Shown piece by piece: positions 1 to 10,545 of a DNA stretch of 64,000 nt. The DNA is from Dromiciops gliroides (Eukaryota; Chordata; Mammalia; Microbiotheria; Microbiotheriidae): assembly GCF_019393635.1 (NCBI RefSeq), contig NC_057863.1:642665306-642729305 (forward strand), written 5' to 3'. Under the pieces are notes generated by a model. That model was not told the DNA's origin, made no database searches, and saw nothing but the letters and a program-made list of their open reading frames with translations. Numbering within the stretch: position 1 is the stretch's first letter; each line of letters starts with the position of its first letter. A program made the position numbers and the translations under genes.

Positions 1-35
1 AAACAAATGTTTATCAACTGACTAATGGGAAGACC

Positions 36-245
36 TAAGTTAGAATCTGCCCTCTGACACTTACATATGTAACTCTGGGTGAGTCATTGACCTGCTGTCT
101 GCCTCAGTTCCTTCATCTGCAAAATGGAGGTGATAATAGCACCTATCTCCCAGGGTTGTTGTGAGGAGAAAATGAGATGAGATTTGTAAAGTGCTTAGCA
201 AATTTTAAATTGCTATGTAAATGTACTTATAATAAGTTTGTTCCC
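36..245 (+). repeat. MIR (CORE-SINE) copy
   Basis: Has the MIR-like run TCATCTGCAAAATGGAGGTG, ATAATAGCACCTATCTCC and GGGTTGTTGTGAGGA. Confidence 0.75.
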
Positions 246-305
246 CTTTTAGTCATCAACAAATGTACAAGTCAGTCAACAAATATTTATTGAGGGCCTA
301 CTATG

Positions 306-512
306 TGCTGGCCAGCTAGGTGGTGCAGTGGATACCTAAAGTCAGGAAAGATTCCTCTTCCTGCGTTCAAATCTGGTCTCAGGCACTTCCTCACTATGTG
401 ACCCTGGGGAAGTCACTTCACCCTATTTCCCTCAGTTTCCTCATCTGTCAAATGAACTGGAGAAGGAAATGGTAAACTGCTCCAGTATCTTTGCCAAGAA
501 AGCCCCAAATGA
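306..512 (+). mobile_element. Mar1-type SINE
   Basis: tRNA-like head followed by the RTE-like 3' half (CTGGAGAAGGAAATGGTAAA ... GCCAAGAAAGCCCCAAATGA). Another SINE abuts its end. Confidence 0.8.
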
Positions 513-664
513 GGGCAGCTAGGTGGCACAGTGGATAAAGCACCTGCCCTGGATTCAGGAGGACCTGAGTTCAAATCCAGCCTCAGACACTTGACACTTA
601 CTAGCTGTGCGACCCTGGGCAAGTCACTTAACCCTCATTACCCCTCAAAAACAAACAAAAAACA
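512..664 (+). mobile_element. tRNA-derived marsupial SINE
   Basis: GGGCAGCTAGGTGGCACAGT head, GTTCAAATCC B-box region, GGGCAAGTCACTTAACCCTC and a CAAAA-rich tail. All entries with this name belong to this family. Confidence 0.92.
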
Positions 665-1373
665 TATGGGCACCAGGACAGACCTTGAGCAGTCCATCTA
701 TTACTTATTTGAGACCTCTCACCAAGGGGACCCAATCATGTATCAGGAAAAGTCCTCAAAAGAAGACATCTTTGATCTCCAACCTTCTGCCTGGGAGGTG
801 ATAAACCTTAGCGCTAAGGTTCTGAGAGAAAAGTCAAGAAGGCAATCCTATTCTAAAGATCTCTGCTTTTTTTTTTTTTGAAAGCAAAACAATACCCTAG
901 CTGAGGGTTGCTCAAGAGTTGGGCCTCTGTATTTCCATGGGGCATTGAGGTCCTATAGTTCCATAAAGTGAAAAGACATTGAAGTCCTACAGTCCCAGCC
1001 ACTGTACTTTGGCCACACATTTTTCTAATTACCATTGTCATTTTAGTTTGTCCTTATTCCCTGCAAGAACACTATGTGTCCCAAGTAATAAGCAAGAAAA
1101 TAGCGTTTTTGTAACCATTGTTCTTCCTGTGCCCTTTGAGTAATAAATGCCTTTTCTAAGTGTTAACTAAGTGTACAGGCTGATTAATGGGAAGAACAGT
1201 GGTGGGGGTTTGTGAGCCACAATAGCAGAAGTAGACTACAGGGTTATCCCTTCAACCTGATAGTGGTCACATTCCTGTAGAACCAGTTTATAAGTGCAAA
1301 TATAAGTTAGTGGTGTAGGGGTAGCACTGAAGGGTTGTGTGTATAAATGTGGTTCCCCTCAAAAGAATGTAAG

Positions 1374-1519
1374 CTCTTTTTTTGTGAGGCAATTGGAGTT
1401 AAGTGACTTGCCCAAGGTCACGCAGCTAGTAAGTGTCAAGTGTCTGAGACCAAATTTGAACTCAGGTCCTCCTGACTCCAGGGCCAGTGCTCTATCCACT
1501 GCACCACCTCGCTGCACCC
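1374..1519 (-). mobile_element. tRNA-derived marsupial SINE
   Basis: Reverse copy from the T-run to CTCGCTGCACCCT. It interrupts an L2-like 3' end: GAATGTAAGCTCTTT occurs on both sides (1366 and 1521) as a target duplication. Confidence 0.92.
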
Positions 1520-1520
1520 T

Positions 1521-1608
1521 GAATGTAAGCTCTTTGAAAGCAAACTTTTTAATTCTGTCTTTATATGCCCAACACCCAGAAGAGGGTCTTAGTAGATGCT
1601 CTATAATA
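1521..1608 (+). mobile_element. L2 LINE 3' end
   Basis: AATGTAAGCTCTTTGAAAGC ... ATATGCCCAACACCCAGA ... TAGTAGATGCTCTATAA resembles the L2 3' UTR. The L1 that follows inserted at its end. Confidence 0.6.
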
Positions 1609-1617
1609 ATAATAACT

Positions 1618-1936
1618 GTTATTGCTAAAGCTACCATTTCTAGTACAATATTAAATAATAGAGGTGATAATGGACATCCCTGTTTCACCCCTGATCTTAT
1701 TGGGAATGCCTCTAACTTATCTCCATTACATATAATGCTTGCTGATGGGTTTAGGTAGATACTGCTTATTATTTTTAGGAAAGCTCCCCCTATTCCTAAG
1801 CTCTCTAGTGTTTTTATTAGGAATGGGTGCTGTACTTTGTCAAAAGCTTTCTCTGCATCTATTGAGATAATCATATGATCTTGGTTAGTTTTCTTATTGA
1901 TGTGGTTGATTATGTTGATAGTTTTCCTAATAACTT
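1618..1936 (-). mobile_element. L1, inverted 5' segment of a twin-primed copy
   Basis: Minus-strand reading gives L1 reverse transcriptase: [20 protein letters not shown], then [20 protein letters not shown]. It stops at VALAI, exactly where the plus-strand part resumes. Confidence 0.93.
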
Positions 1937-2572
1937 TAGCAATAAGAGAAGAAAAAGGAATTACAGGAATTAGAATAGGCAAGGAGGAAACAAAACTATC
2001 ACTCTTTGCAGATGATATGATGGCATACTTAGAGAATCCTAGAGAATCAACTAAAAATTATTTGAAACAATTAACAACTTTAGCAAAGTAGCAGGATATA
2101 AAATAAATCCACATAAATCATCAGCATTTCTATACATGACCAACAAAGTCCAGCAGCAAGAGATAGAAAGAGAAATTCCATTTAAATAACAGTAGACAAT
2201 ATAAAATACTTGGGAGTCTACTTGCCAAGACAAACCCAGGAACTTTATGAACACAATTACAAAACGCTTTTCACACAAATCAAATCAGATCTAAAGAATT
2301 GGAAAAATATCAATTGCTCATGGATAGGCTGAGCTAATATAATAAAAATGACAATTCTACCTAAATTAATTTACTCATTCAGTGCCATACCAATCAGACT
2401 ACCTAAAAATTATTTTATAGAGCTAGAAAAAATAATAACAAATTCATCTGGAAAAACAAAAGGTCAAGAATATCAATGGAAGTAATGAAAAAAAATGCAC
2501 AGGAATGTGGGCTAGCTGTACCAAATTTGAAGCTTTATTATAAAGTGGCAGTCATCAAAACTATTTGGTTGG

Positions 2573-2722
2573 TTGGGGGCAGCTAGGTGGTGCAGTGGAT
2601 AAAGCACTGGCCTTGGATTCAGGAGGACCTGAGTTCAAATCCGGCCTCAGACACTTGACACTTACTAGCTGTGTGACCCTGAGCAAGTCACTTAACCCCC
2701 ATTGCTCTGCAAAACAAAAACA
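2573..2722 (+). mobile_element. tRNA-derived marsupial SINE in L1
   Basis: Head to CAAAACAAAAACAAA tail, flanked by AACTATTTGGTTGG repeats. A second copy follows at the same place. Confidence 0.93.
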
Positions 2723-2736
2723 AAACTATTTGGTTG

Positions 2737-2884
2737 GGGGCAGCTAGGTGGTGCAATGGATAAAGCACCAGCCCTGGATTCAAGAGGACCTGAATTCAAA
2801 TCCAGCTTCAGACACTTGAAACTTACTTGCCGTGTGACTCTGCGCAAGTCACTTAACCCTCATTGTCCTGCCCCCCCAAAAAAC
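2737..2884 (+). mobile_element. tRNA-derived marsupial SINE in L1
   Basis: Second SINE next to the previous one. ACTATTTGG occurs before, between and after the two copies, so both used the same target. Confidence 0.93.
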
Positions 2885-3009
2885 AACTATTTGGTACTGG
2901 CTAATAAATAGACTAGTGGATCAACAGAATAGGTTAGGCACAGGAGACACAGAAGTAAATGACTTTAGTAATGTACTGTTGGATAAACCCAAAGACTCTA
3001 GCTTCTGGG

Positions 3010-3561
3010 TGTGACAAGTAAAATCTAATGTGTGGTCTCCTTATTCCTGTCCCAAGTGTAGGGAAAACTAGCTAGGGTTTACTTATAAGTTAGAGGTTTT
3101 AGCACCAGTTTTTTTTGGGGGGGGGGCATTAAGCATTTATTAAAGAGTAAAGACAGAAGACTTGAAGTTCAGAAAGTTAAGAAACCTATCTACCCTAGAG
3201 GAGAGATAAGGGTTCAACCTGGCCTGGTTCTTCTCCCAAGTCTTCCTCCAAGAGGCTGTTTGAGATAGGAACTGTGTGTGTCCAAGGCCCTTCCTGTGTC
3301 CCTGGAAGAGGCAGTCCTTACACACTGCTTCAAACTAATTGGCTAGTGTCACCCAAATCCATTGGTTCACTGGACTTGAGGGTGATCCAGAGTTGAGGTG
3401 AGCAGAGAACAATACCTTCTTCAGAGTCAGGCAGGTGTGGCTTCAATTGAATTAACTTTAAGTGGGTTAATCAGCAAAGTCAGTCAGTCTCAGTCAGTCT
3501 AATCAGTCCAAATCAATCTGGAGCTTTGGGGCATTGGCAAAAAGCCTGTTATTTTCTTACA
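3010..3561 (-). mobile_element. Solo LTR of an endogenous retrovirus (fossil)
   Basis: A 552-bp element on the minus strand with TG...CA ends (TGTAAGAAAA ... TTGTCACA), an AATAAA signal and no internal region, flanked by a 4-bp target repeat TGGG. It splits the L1 cleanly. A 4-bp repeat suits an ERV1-like element; the exact family is unknown. Confidence 0.85.
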
Positions 3562-3847
3562 TGGGATAGGAACTCAGTATTTGACAAAAAGTACTGGGAA
3601 AACTGGAAGATAGTATGGCAGAAATTAGGCATAGACCAACATCTTACACCTTATACTAAAATAAGGTCAAAATAGGTACATGATTTAGACATAAAAGGTG
3701 ACACCATAGGTAAATTAGGAGAGGAAGGAATAGTTTACCTCTCAAATTTATGGAAAGGAGAAACAGTTTATGACCAAACAAGAGATAGAGAATATTATGA
3801 AATGCAAAATGGATTTTGATTACATTAAATTAAAAAGGTTTTGTCCA

Positions 3848-3997
3848 GGGGGCAGCTGGGTGGCACAGTGGATAAAGCACTGGCTCTGGATTCAGGAGGA
3901 CCAGAGTTCAAATTCAGCCTCAGACACTTGACACTTACTAGCTGTGTGACCCTGGGCAAGTCACTTAACCCCCATTGCCCCACAAAAAAAAAAAAGA
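3848..3997 (+). mobile_element. tRNA-derived marsupial SINE in L1
   Basis: GGGGGCAGCTGGGTGGCACA head, A-run tail ending near 3997. Confidence 0.93.
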
Positions 3998-4231
3998 AGG
4001 GAGGCAGAAAGCTGGGAAACAACTTTTTATAGCCAGTATTTCTGATAAAGGCCTCATTTCTAAAATACATAGGGAAATAAATCAAGTTTATAAGAATCCA
4101 AGTCATTCCCCAATTGAGAAATGGTCAAAGGATATGAACAGGCAGGTTTCCTATGAAATTAAGCTATCTATTGTCATATGAAAAAATGCTCTAAATCACT
4201 ATTGATCAGAGAAATGCATATTAAAACAACC

Positions 4232-4393
4232 CTGGGAGCATCTGGGTGGCACAGTGGATGGAGCGCCAGCCCTGGATTCGGAAGGACCTGAGTTCAGATC
4301 CGGCCTCAGACACTTGACACTTGCTAGCTGTGTGACCCTGGGCAAGTCACTTAACCCCCATTGCCCTGCAAAAAAAAAACAAAAACAAAAAAA
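4232..4393 (+). mobile_element. tRNA-derived marsupial SINE in L1
   Basis: Head GGGAGCATCTGGGTGGCACA, tail CAAAAACAAAAAAAC. AACCCTG flanks both sides. Confidence 0.92.
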
Positions 4394-4796
4394 CCCCAAC
4401 CCTGAAGTACCACCTCACACTTATCAGATTGGCTAATATAACAAAAAAGGAAAATAATAAATGTTGGAGAAGCTGTGGAAAAATTGGAGCACTAATGCAT
4501 TTTTGGTGGAGCTGTGAACTGATCCAAGCATTTTGGAGAGTAGTTTGGAACTATGCCCAAAGAGCTATAAAGCCGCGCATACCCTTTGACTCAGCAATAC
4601 CACTATTAGGTCTTTTTTCCCAAAGAGGCCATAAAAAAGGGAAAAGAACCCACATGTACAAAAATATTTATAGCTGCTCTTTTGTGGTGGCAAGGAATTG
4701 GAAATTGAGGGGTTGCCCATCAATTCGGGAATGGCTGAACAAGTTGTGGTATATTAATGTAATGGAATACTGTTGTGCTATAAGAAATGATGAGCA

Positions 4797-4945
4797 GGGG
4801 CAGCTAGGTGGTGCAGTGGATGGAGCACCGGCCCTGGATTCAGGAGTACCTGAGTTCAAATCCGGCCTCAGACACTTAACACTTACTAGCTGTGTGACCC
4901 TGGGCAAGTCACTTAACCCCAATTGCCACACTAAAAAAAAAGAAA
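4797..4945 (+). mobile_element. tRNA-derived marsupial SINE in L1
   Basis: AAGAAATGATGAGCAG occurs before (4780s) and after (4950s) the copy as its target duplication. Confidence 0.94.
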
Positions 4946-5245
4946 GAAAGAAATGATGAGCAGACAGATTTCAGAGAAACCTGGAAGGACTTATATGAAC
5001 TGATGCTGAGTGAGATGAGCAGAACCGGGAGAACATTGTACACAGTATAAACATTGTGTGTTGATCAACTGTAGACTTGACTCTTCTCAGCAATACAATG
5101 GTCCAAGATAGTTCCAAAGGACTCATGATGGAAAATACTCTCCAAATCCAGAAAAAAAAGAACTATGGAATCTAGATGCAGATTGAACCATACTATTTTT
5201 ATTTTTTTGTTTTTGTTTTTTGAGGTTTTTCCTTTTTTCTCTGAT

Positions 5246-5409
5246 TCTTTTTTCTTTTCTTTTCTTTTCTTTTGGCAGGGCAATGAGGGTTAAGTGACTT
5301 GCCCAGGGTTACACAGCTAATAAGTGTCAAGTGTCTGAGGTTGGATTTGAACTCAGGTTCTCCTGAATCCAGAGCCAGTGCTTTATCCACTATGATACCT
5401 AGCTGCTCC
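5246..5409 (-). mobile_element. tRNA-derived marsupial SINE in the L1 3' UTR
   Basis: Reverse copy; CTCTGATTCTT repeats on both sides (about 5238 and 5413). Confidence 0.92.
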
Positions 5410-5629
5410 CTGCTCTGATTCTTCTTTCACAGCATGACTAATGCAGAAATATGTTTAATGTGATTGTACATATATAACCTACATCAGATTGCTTGCTGTC
5501 TTGGGGAGGGGGGAAGGAGGGGAGGGAGGGAGAAAAATTTGAAACTAGAAATCTTATAAAAACAAATGTTGAAAACTATCTCTACATGTAACTAGAAAAT
5601 AATAAAATAATGAAAAAATAATAACTCTT

Positions 5630-6230
5630 TGTTGGCTTGGAAATGCAGCTGGCCCAATTTTGCCCTTGTTTCTTCCTGCAGGTTCATCTCCAGTGTGACT
5701 AGGAAGGTTATCTAAGCCTTGTCACGAGATACAAAGCAAAGTCTAGTATCACAGCCAGTCCTTGGGCTCATGGGTAGATAATTTGTTACAAAGCAAGATA
5801 GGCTGATGCTATTATCCCTTGTCCTAGGCAACACCCCAAGTCAGGGCAGAGCACTGCAGAGAGCTGCTACCTGTCCACAGGCATGTGTGAGGGGGACCCC
5901 AGGCTGTGGGCATCAGGCTTGAAGTGGGTGGCAGCAATTTCACTGCAAGAAAAGATGCTAAGGGGTAGGGGTAGGGGATAGACAAGCAGTTTTTCACAGT
6001 TGATAGAGTGGTGGGCTTCAGAGTCAGATCCATTTCTGGTCTCTACTAGCTTTGTGACAAGTTACTTAATTTCTCTCAGTTTGGTGGAGTGGTGGGGAGC
6101 CTCAGTTTCCCTACCTATAAAGTGGAAGTACAAATACCTACAGTACTAGCCTCATGGAGTTTTCTGAACCACAAATGAGGTAAGTTATGGGAAGTGTTCT
6201 GCAAACTTAAAAAAAAAAAACTAGGTAAAT
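5630..6230. other. Intergenic, no gene seen
   Basis: Unique-looking sequence with a possible MIR-type remnant (5985-6190, TTAATTTCTCTCAGTTT and CTCAGTTTCCCTACC). No coding pattern. Confidence 0.5.
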
Positions 6231-6370
6231 AGGGGGCAGCTGCTAGGTGACACAGTAGACAAAGCACTGAGCACCAGCCCTGGAGTCAGAAGATCATGAG
6301 TTCAAATCCAGCCTCAGATACTTGACATGTACAAGTTGCGTCCCTGCTTCACCAACAAAAGAAAAAAAGG
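6231..6370 (+). mobile_element. tRNA-derived marsupial SINE, older copy
   Basis: Divergent head GGGGGCAGCTGCTAGGTGAC and shortened 3' part. Confidence 0.8.
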
Positions 6371-6400
6371 TTAGGGAAATGTCCAGTATTATTATTACAT

Positions 6401-6652
6401 AATGTTGTTGCTATGCAGTCATTTTCCTGTCATTTCTGACTCTTCATGAGCCCATTTGGGCTTTTCTTGGCAGAGATATTGAAGCAGTTTGTCATTTCCT
6501 TCTCCAGCTCATTTTATAGATGAGGAAACAGGCAAACAGGGTCAAGTGACTTGCCCAGGATCATACCATGAGTAAGTATCTGAGTTTGAATTTGAACTCA
6601 GGTCCTCCTAACTCCAGGTCTAGCTCTCTATCCACTGTGCCACTTAACTGCC
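6401..6652 (-). mobile_element. Mar1-type SINE
   Basis: From the RTE-like end (CATTTCTGACTCTTCATGAG, GCTTTTCTTGGCAGAG) to the tRNA-like head (ATCCACTGTGCCACTTAACTG). Confidence 0.88.
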
Positions 6653-6842
6653 ACAATTATTTCAAAATACCCCTACTCAGATTCAGTGCTGGCACAGAAG
6701 TAGGGGGTACAGCTTGGAAGGGAGATTTTTTTTTCAAGAGGACAAAAGAAAGCAGGTGGGGAACCTTTCCCAAGACCCCTCCCAGACTGTTCATGGAAAC
6801 TCCTGGCTACACAGAAAGAAAGAGTGAGGGGCTCTGAGCAAA

Positions 6843-6937
6843 GGGAGAAGGAGAGGGAGAGAAGGAGAGCTTAAGGGGGGGGAGAGACAGAGTGATGGAA
6901 AGAGGGAGACAGAGAGACAGAGGGAGAGAGAGAGACA

Positions 6938-7014
<77 letters not shown>

Positions 7015-7050
7015 GGAGGAGAAAGAGAAGGAAAGAAAGAGGAGACAGAC
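6843..7050. repeat. (GA)n microsatellite
   Basis: Purine-only on the plus strand; the pure AG core is 6942-7009. Open frames here are low-complexity Arg/Glu or Ser/Leu. Confidence 0.97.
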
Positions 7051-7059
7051 ATAACCCAA

Positions 7060-7510
7060 CTTGAGGGAGACAGAGGATTCTCTTAGGTCTCCTCTGAACC
7101 ACCCTACCCCAAATCACCCTAAACCACAAAAGGACCAAAGTAATCCTGCCTGTCCTCTCCGGTGGGATACATCCCCCCTCCCCCAGCTGAAGATACCCAG
7201 GACTCCTGGGCACTCTCCCCGACTCCCCCTCAGAAGATATTTATCTCTCGGTTCCATCCTGTGTCTTCTGTTCCCATTCTGCCTTGTACACTTTTGTTTC
7301 TTTTCTCCCCTGGCCATTTAGCTGGCTACACAAAAGACCATTGTGAAGCATCTGGGTCCCCAGCTCCTCCTGCTAGTCCTGATGGGAAACATGCTCACCC
7401 CGGGACACTCAGGAGCCTCTTCTGCCAGACCCCATCTGTCCAGAGCTGCCTGACCTTGCCTGGTTTTGCTGGATCTGGTCTCTATTAATCCCATTTAAAA
7501 ACTGCTTGGT
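7060..7510. other. Intergenic, no gene seen
   Basis: C-rich unique sequence with short open frames but no splice-linked or family-like protein. Confidence 0.5.
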
Positions 7511-7525
7511 GATAAGTGCAATATA

Positions 7526-7671
7526 TATATATTTTAGTGAGGCAATTGGGGTTAAGTGACTTGCCCAGTGCCACACGGCCAGCAAGTGTTAAGTGTCTGA
7601 GGCCAGATTTGAACTCAGGTACTCCTGACTCCAGGGCCAGTGCTCTATCCATTGTGCCACCTAGCTGCCCC
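7526..7671 (-). mobile_element. tRNA-derived marsupial SINE
   Basis: GATAAGTGCAATAT flanks both ends (7510 and 7672). Confidence 0.94.
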
Positions 7672-7984
7672 GATAAGTGCAATATTGAACTGCATTCTGA
7701 GGGGGTGGAGGTCAGGACCTGGGATTTCTGAGGTCTTGAGGAATTCCCTGGGTGGAAACTCTCCACACAATGAACTTGCTTATTGTGTGTTTTTTAGGTT
7801 GGGAGAGAGTTGTCTGAGGCTACTGACCACATACAGAGATTTGCAAGGTGTCCTAAAATTCATTTTAATTTCAGTTGTGTTTAAAGTACCTTCTCTCCCC
7901 CCCCAATTTTTAAAATTATCTTGTATTTAACTACCTTGTACATAGTTATATTTACTCACTTTATATTTATCTCCTATATATTCT

Positions 7985-8115
7985 CCTATGTCTTCATTGT
8001 CACCCCCATTAGAATATACACCCCTTGTAAGTAAGAGATTATTTCATTCTTTGGACATCTACAGCACCCAGCACTGTGGCTAGCACATAGTAGGTGCTTA
8101 ATAAATGTTGAGTGA
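7985..8115 (+). mobile_element. L2 LINE 3' end
   Basis: CAGCACCCAGCACTGTGGCT, AGCACATAGTAGGTGCTTAA and TAAATGTTGAGTGA are the L2 3' UTR signature. Confidence 0.75.
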
Positions 8116-8408
8116 CAGTGATTCATCACCAAGAAACTGAACTTCAGGACCACTAATTATATGTGATTAGCTATTCTATGCCTATATTAGGGGTGGTCTG
8201 AACCAGTCCTTATCATAAATTCATATAGTCTCTGCCTTTTTCCAATCCAGCCACTGAAAACTGGGGATCCAGTTTCTGGGAATGAGGAATTCAGGGTTTG
8301 CTACTATGTGATAACAAAAAGTCTTCTAATTGGCTGTAGACCCAGGATTCCTCTGGAGTGGTTGAGCACTCCTTCGGGTCTCTCAGTATTTCCTTTGTCC
8401 CAGGTCCC

Positions 8409-8560
8409 TTTTTTTTTTTTTAGGTGAGGCAATTGGAGTTAAGTGACTTGCCCAGGGTCACACAGCTAGTAATTGTTAAATGTCTGAGGCCGAATTTGAA
8501 CTCAGGTCCTCCTGAATCCAGGGCCAGTGCTCTATCCACTATGCCACCTAGCTGCCCCCC
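8409..8560 (-). mobile_element. tRNA-derived marsupial SINE
   Basis: Reverse copy; CAGGTCCCTTTT flanks both ends (8401 and 8563). Confidence 0.94.
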
Positions 8561-9585
8561 CCCAGGTCCCTTTTCAGCCACCAGATGGGGAAGGGCTGCT
8601 ACCACTGCACCATGATGATCCTAATGTGAGGCTGCCTCTGCCTCTTTGTGGTTATTCTTTCCCCATGTTAGGCAAAGGAGTATTCTGAGGCTAATGTGTC
8701 CAGGCTTCAAGCTTGTGAGTGCAGGAGATAAGAGGGCCCACAAGGGACAGGAATCTGCTGAAGCTGTTGTTTCAGTAGAGTCTGATTCTTCACAACACCT
8801 GCTGTGTTTGAGACACTGTGGTTAGAGCTGGGAATACAAAAACAAAAAAGGAACGGTCCCAACCCTCCAGGAGCTTATGGTAGCTTGGGGTAAAGGACTT
8901 CAGTGGGTACCAGGTCATGAACAATGGGTACAGATATCTTAGGACCTTTCCCAAGCACCTGAGGGAGAGAGGAGAGCAGGTGGGAGGCATTGCAGGAGAT
9001 GGTTGGGCAGAGGCTACCCAAGTCAAAAGCTCTTCACTATTTTCCTTCCATTTTTGCTTTGTCTAATAAACTGTATCTGTAGGGAATCGTGTATTGACTG
9101 TGAGTGCATTGATTGAGAGGGGAAAGTCCAGATGTGGGGTGGGTAAAGATTAGAGCCATAGAGTTCTCTCTTTTAGAAAAAAAAAATATGCTTGAGCAAT
9201 AGTTCATCATTCTCTAGTCTAAAGCAAGAGCCCTACCAGTGCAGCAGCCTGGAATCATTTGTCTAGGCAGTGACCTGAGTACCTTGGTGGCTTGTTCTAC
9301 AATAAGCATACTCCAGATCAGCTCTGATGGGACCACTCAGCTGGTCAGTGGCTTAAGCATGCCGCCACCTAGTGGGCCATTCGGATACAGCACCCCCTTT
9401 TGAGAAATGAATAAAGTGACTCCCTGCCTTCCTACAGGTTTAAAGAAGGCAACTCACAAGCTAACGGGAGCTGCTTGTACAACAGCAATGTCACATGATT
9501 ATTTATTATTCAACCAATGTCGCATGCAGCCTGCCCCGTCGCACATTGACTAAAATGTTTTATTTGATTCATATCCCTCAGGGTT
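8561..9585. other. Intergenic, no gene seen
   Basis: No recognisable gene or young repeat, apart from a CTCF-like motif near 9361. The ATACAAAAACAAAAAAGGAA region near 8830 looks like an old repeat. Confidence 0.5.
9360..9376 (-). promoter_or_regulatory. CTCF-like motif
   Basis: Minus strand reads CCCACTAGGTGGCGGC, matching the core CCASYAGRKGGCRS. Confidence 0.45.
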
Positions 9586-9587
9586 TT

Positions 9588-10545
9588 AAATGGTTATTAT
9601 CCTTTGTTCTCAAAGAGGACCAAAATGACGTCACTATGTCAGGGTCAAGGTCCAGTATGTCTGGCTGTGGCTGATCGGATAAATACCAGTTTGGAAGGTT
9701 CTATCACAGATTGGTCACAAACAGTTCGCGTGAACATTTGGAGGAGAGATGGCTCTGAATTTCTGCATCTCACACTTCTTTTGAGCTAGTGCAATCCTGC
9801 TTTGCTCAGAGAGCACAGCACCCTTTGATATGGGCACACCATGCCAGGCGGTCCTGTGCCAGTGTCTCTCATGTCTCACAATTGGTTCCAAAGCTCTTTA
9901 GAGAGACCTTGAGAGTGTCCTCATATCATTTTTCTTGACCTCCATGTGAACACTTGCCTTGTGTGAGTTTTCCATAAAATAGTCTTTTAAGTAAACATAG
10001 GTTTGGCATTTGAACAACCTGGCCAGTTCATCTGAGCTTTCGCATTCTGCGGTAGAGTTTGACTGCTTGGCAATTTAACTCAAGAGAGAGAACTTCAATG
10101 TATGGTATCTTATGCTGCCAGGTTATCTTCAGAATCTTCCTAAGACAATCCAAATGGAAGTGATTCAGTTTCCTGGCAAGGCGCTGGTAGGCTGTTCAGG
10201 TTTCACAGGCATCCAACAATGAGATCAGCAAAATGGCTCTGTAGACCTTCAGTTTATTAGGCAGTCTAATACCTCTTCTCTCCCATACTTTCCTTTGGAG
10301 CCTCCCAAACACTGAACTAGCTCTGGCAATGCATGCTTCAACCTTATCATCTATGTGTATATACCTAGAAAGTTTACTGCCAAGGTAAGTGAAGTTATCC
10401 ACAGTATTCAATATTTTTCCAGTTGCAGTAACCAATGGTTTCACATATGGATAGTGGAGGACCTCTGTTTTCTTGGTGCTAATTGCCAGGTCAAAATTAG
10501 CACAAGTTTCAGAGAATCTATGACATTTAAAAAGTTCAAGAGACA
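9588..10545 (-). mobile_element. RTE-type LINE, 3' part with reverse transcriptase C-terminus
   Basis: Minus strand encodes NFTYLGSKLS, ARASSVFGRLQRKVWERRGI and KLKVYRAILLISLLDACET, typical of the region after the catalytic core in this LINE group. Its 3' end (TTGGTCCTCTTTGAGAACAA) matches SINE tails elsewhere in the window. The element is 5'-truncated. Clade assignment (RTE or a relative) is uncertain. Confidence 0.75.

Larger units (their letters stand above)
1930..5616 (+). mobile_element. L1, forward 3' body, broken up by later insertions
   Basis: Plus reading continues the reverse transcriptase ([39 protein letters not shown]) to the L1 3' end. Four plus-strand SINEs inside the body plus one more at 4797, one minus SINE and a solo LTR interrupt it. 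A 10-bp direct repeat AATAATAACT flanks the whole inverted plus forward unit (1608-1617 and 5617-5626). Confidence 0.93.

Noticed and set aside
512-664. SINE heads as tRNA genes
   Set aside because: The heads resemble tRNA but lack a foldable cloverleaf and are dispersed in dozens of copies.
1359-1982. 207-codon minus frame as a host gene
   Set aside because: It is L1 reverse transcriptase running into a reverse SINE.
6791-7213. Ser/Leu-rich open frame of 140 codons
   Set aside because: Product of the (GA)n microsatellite.
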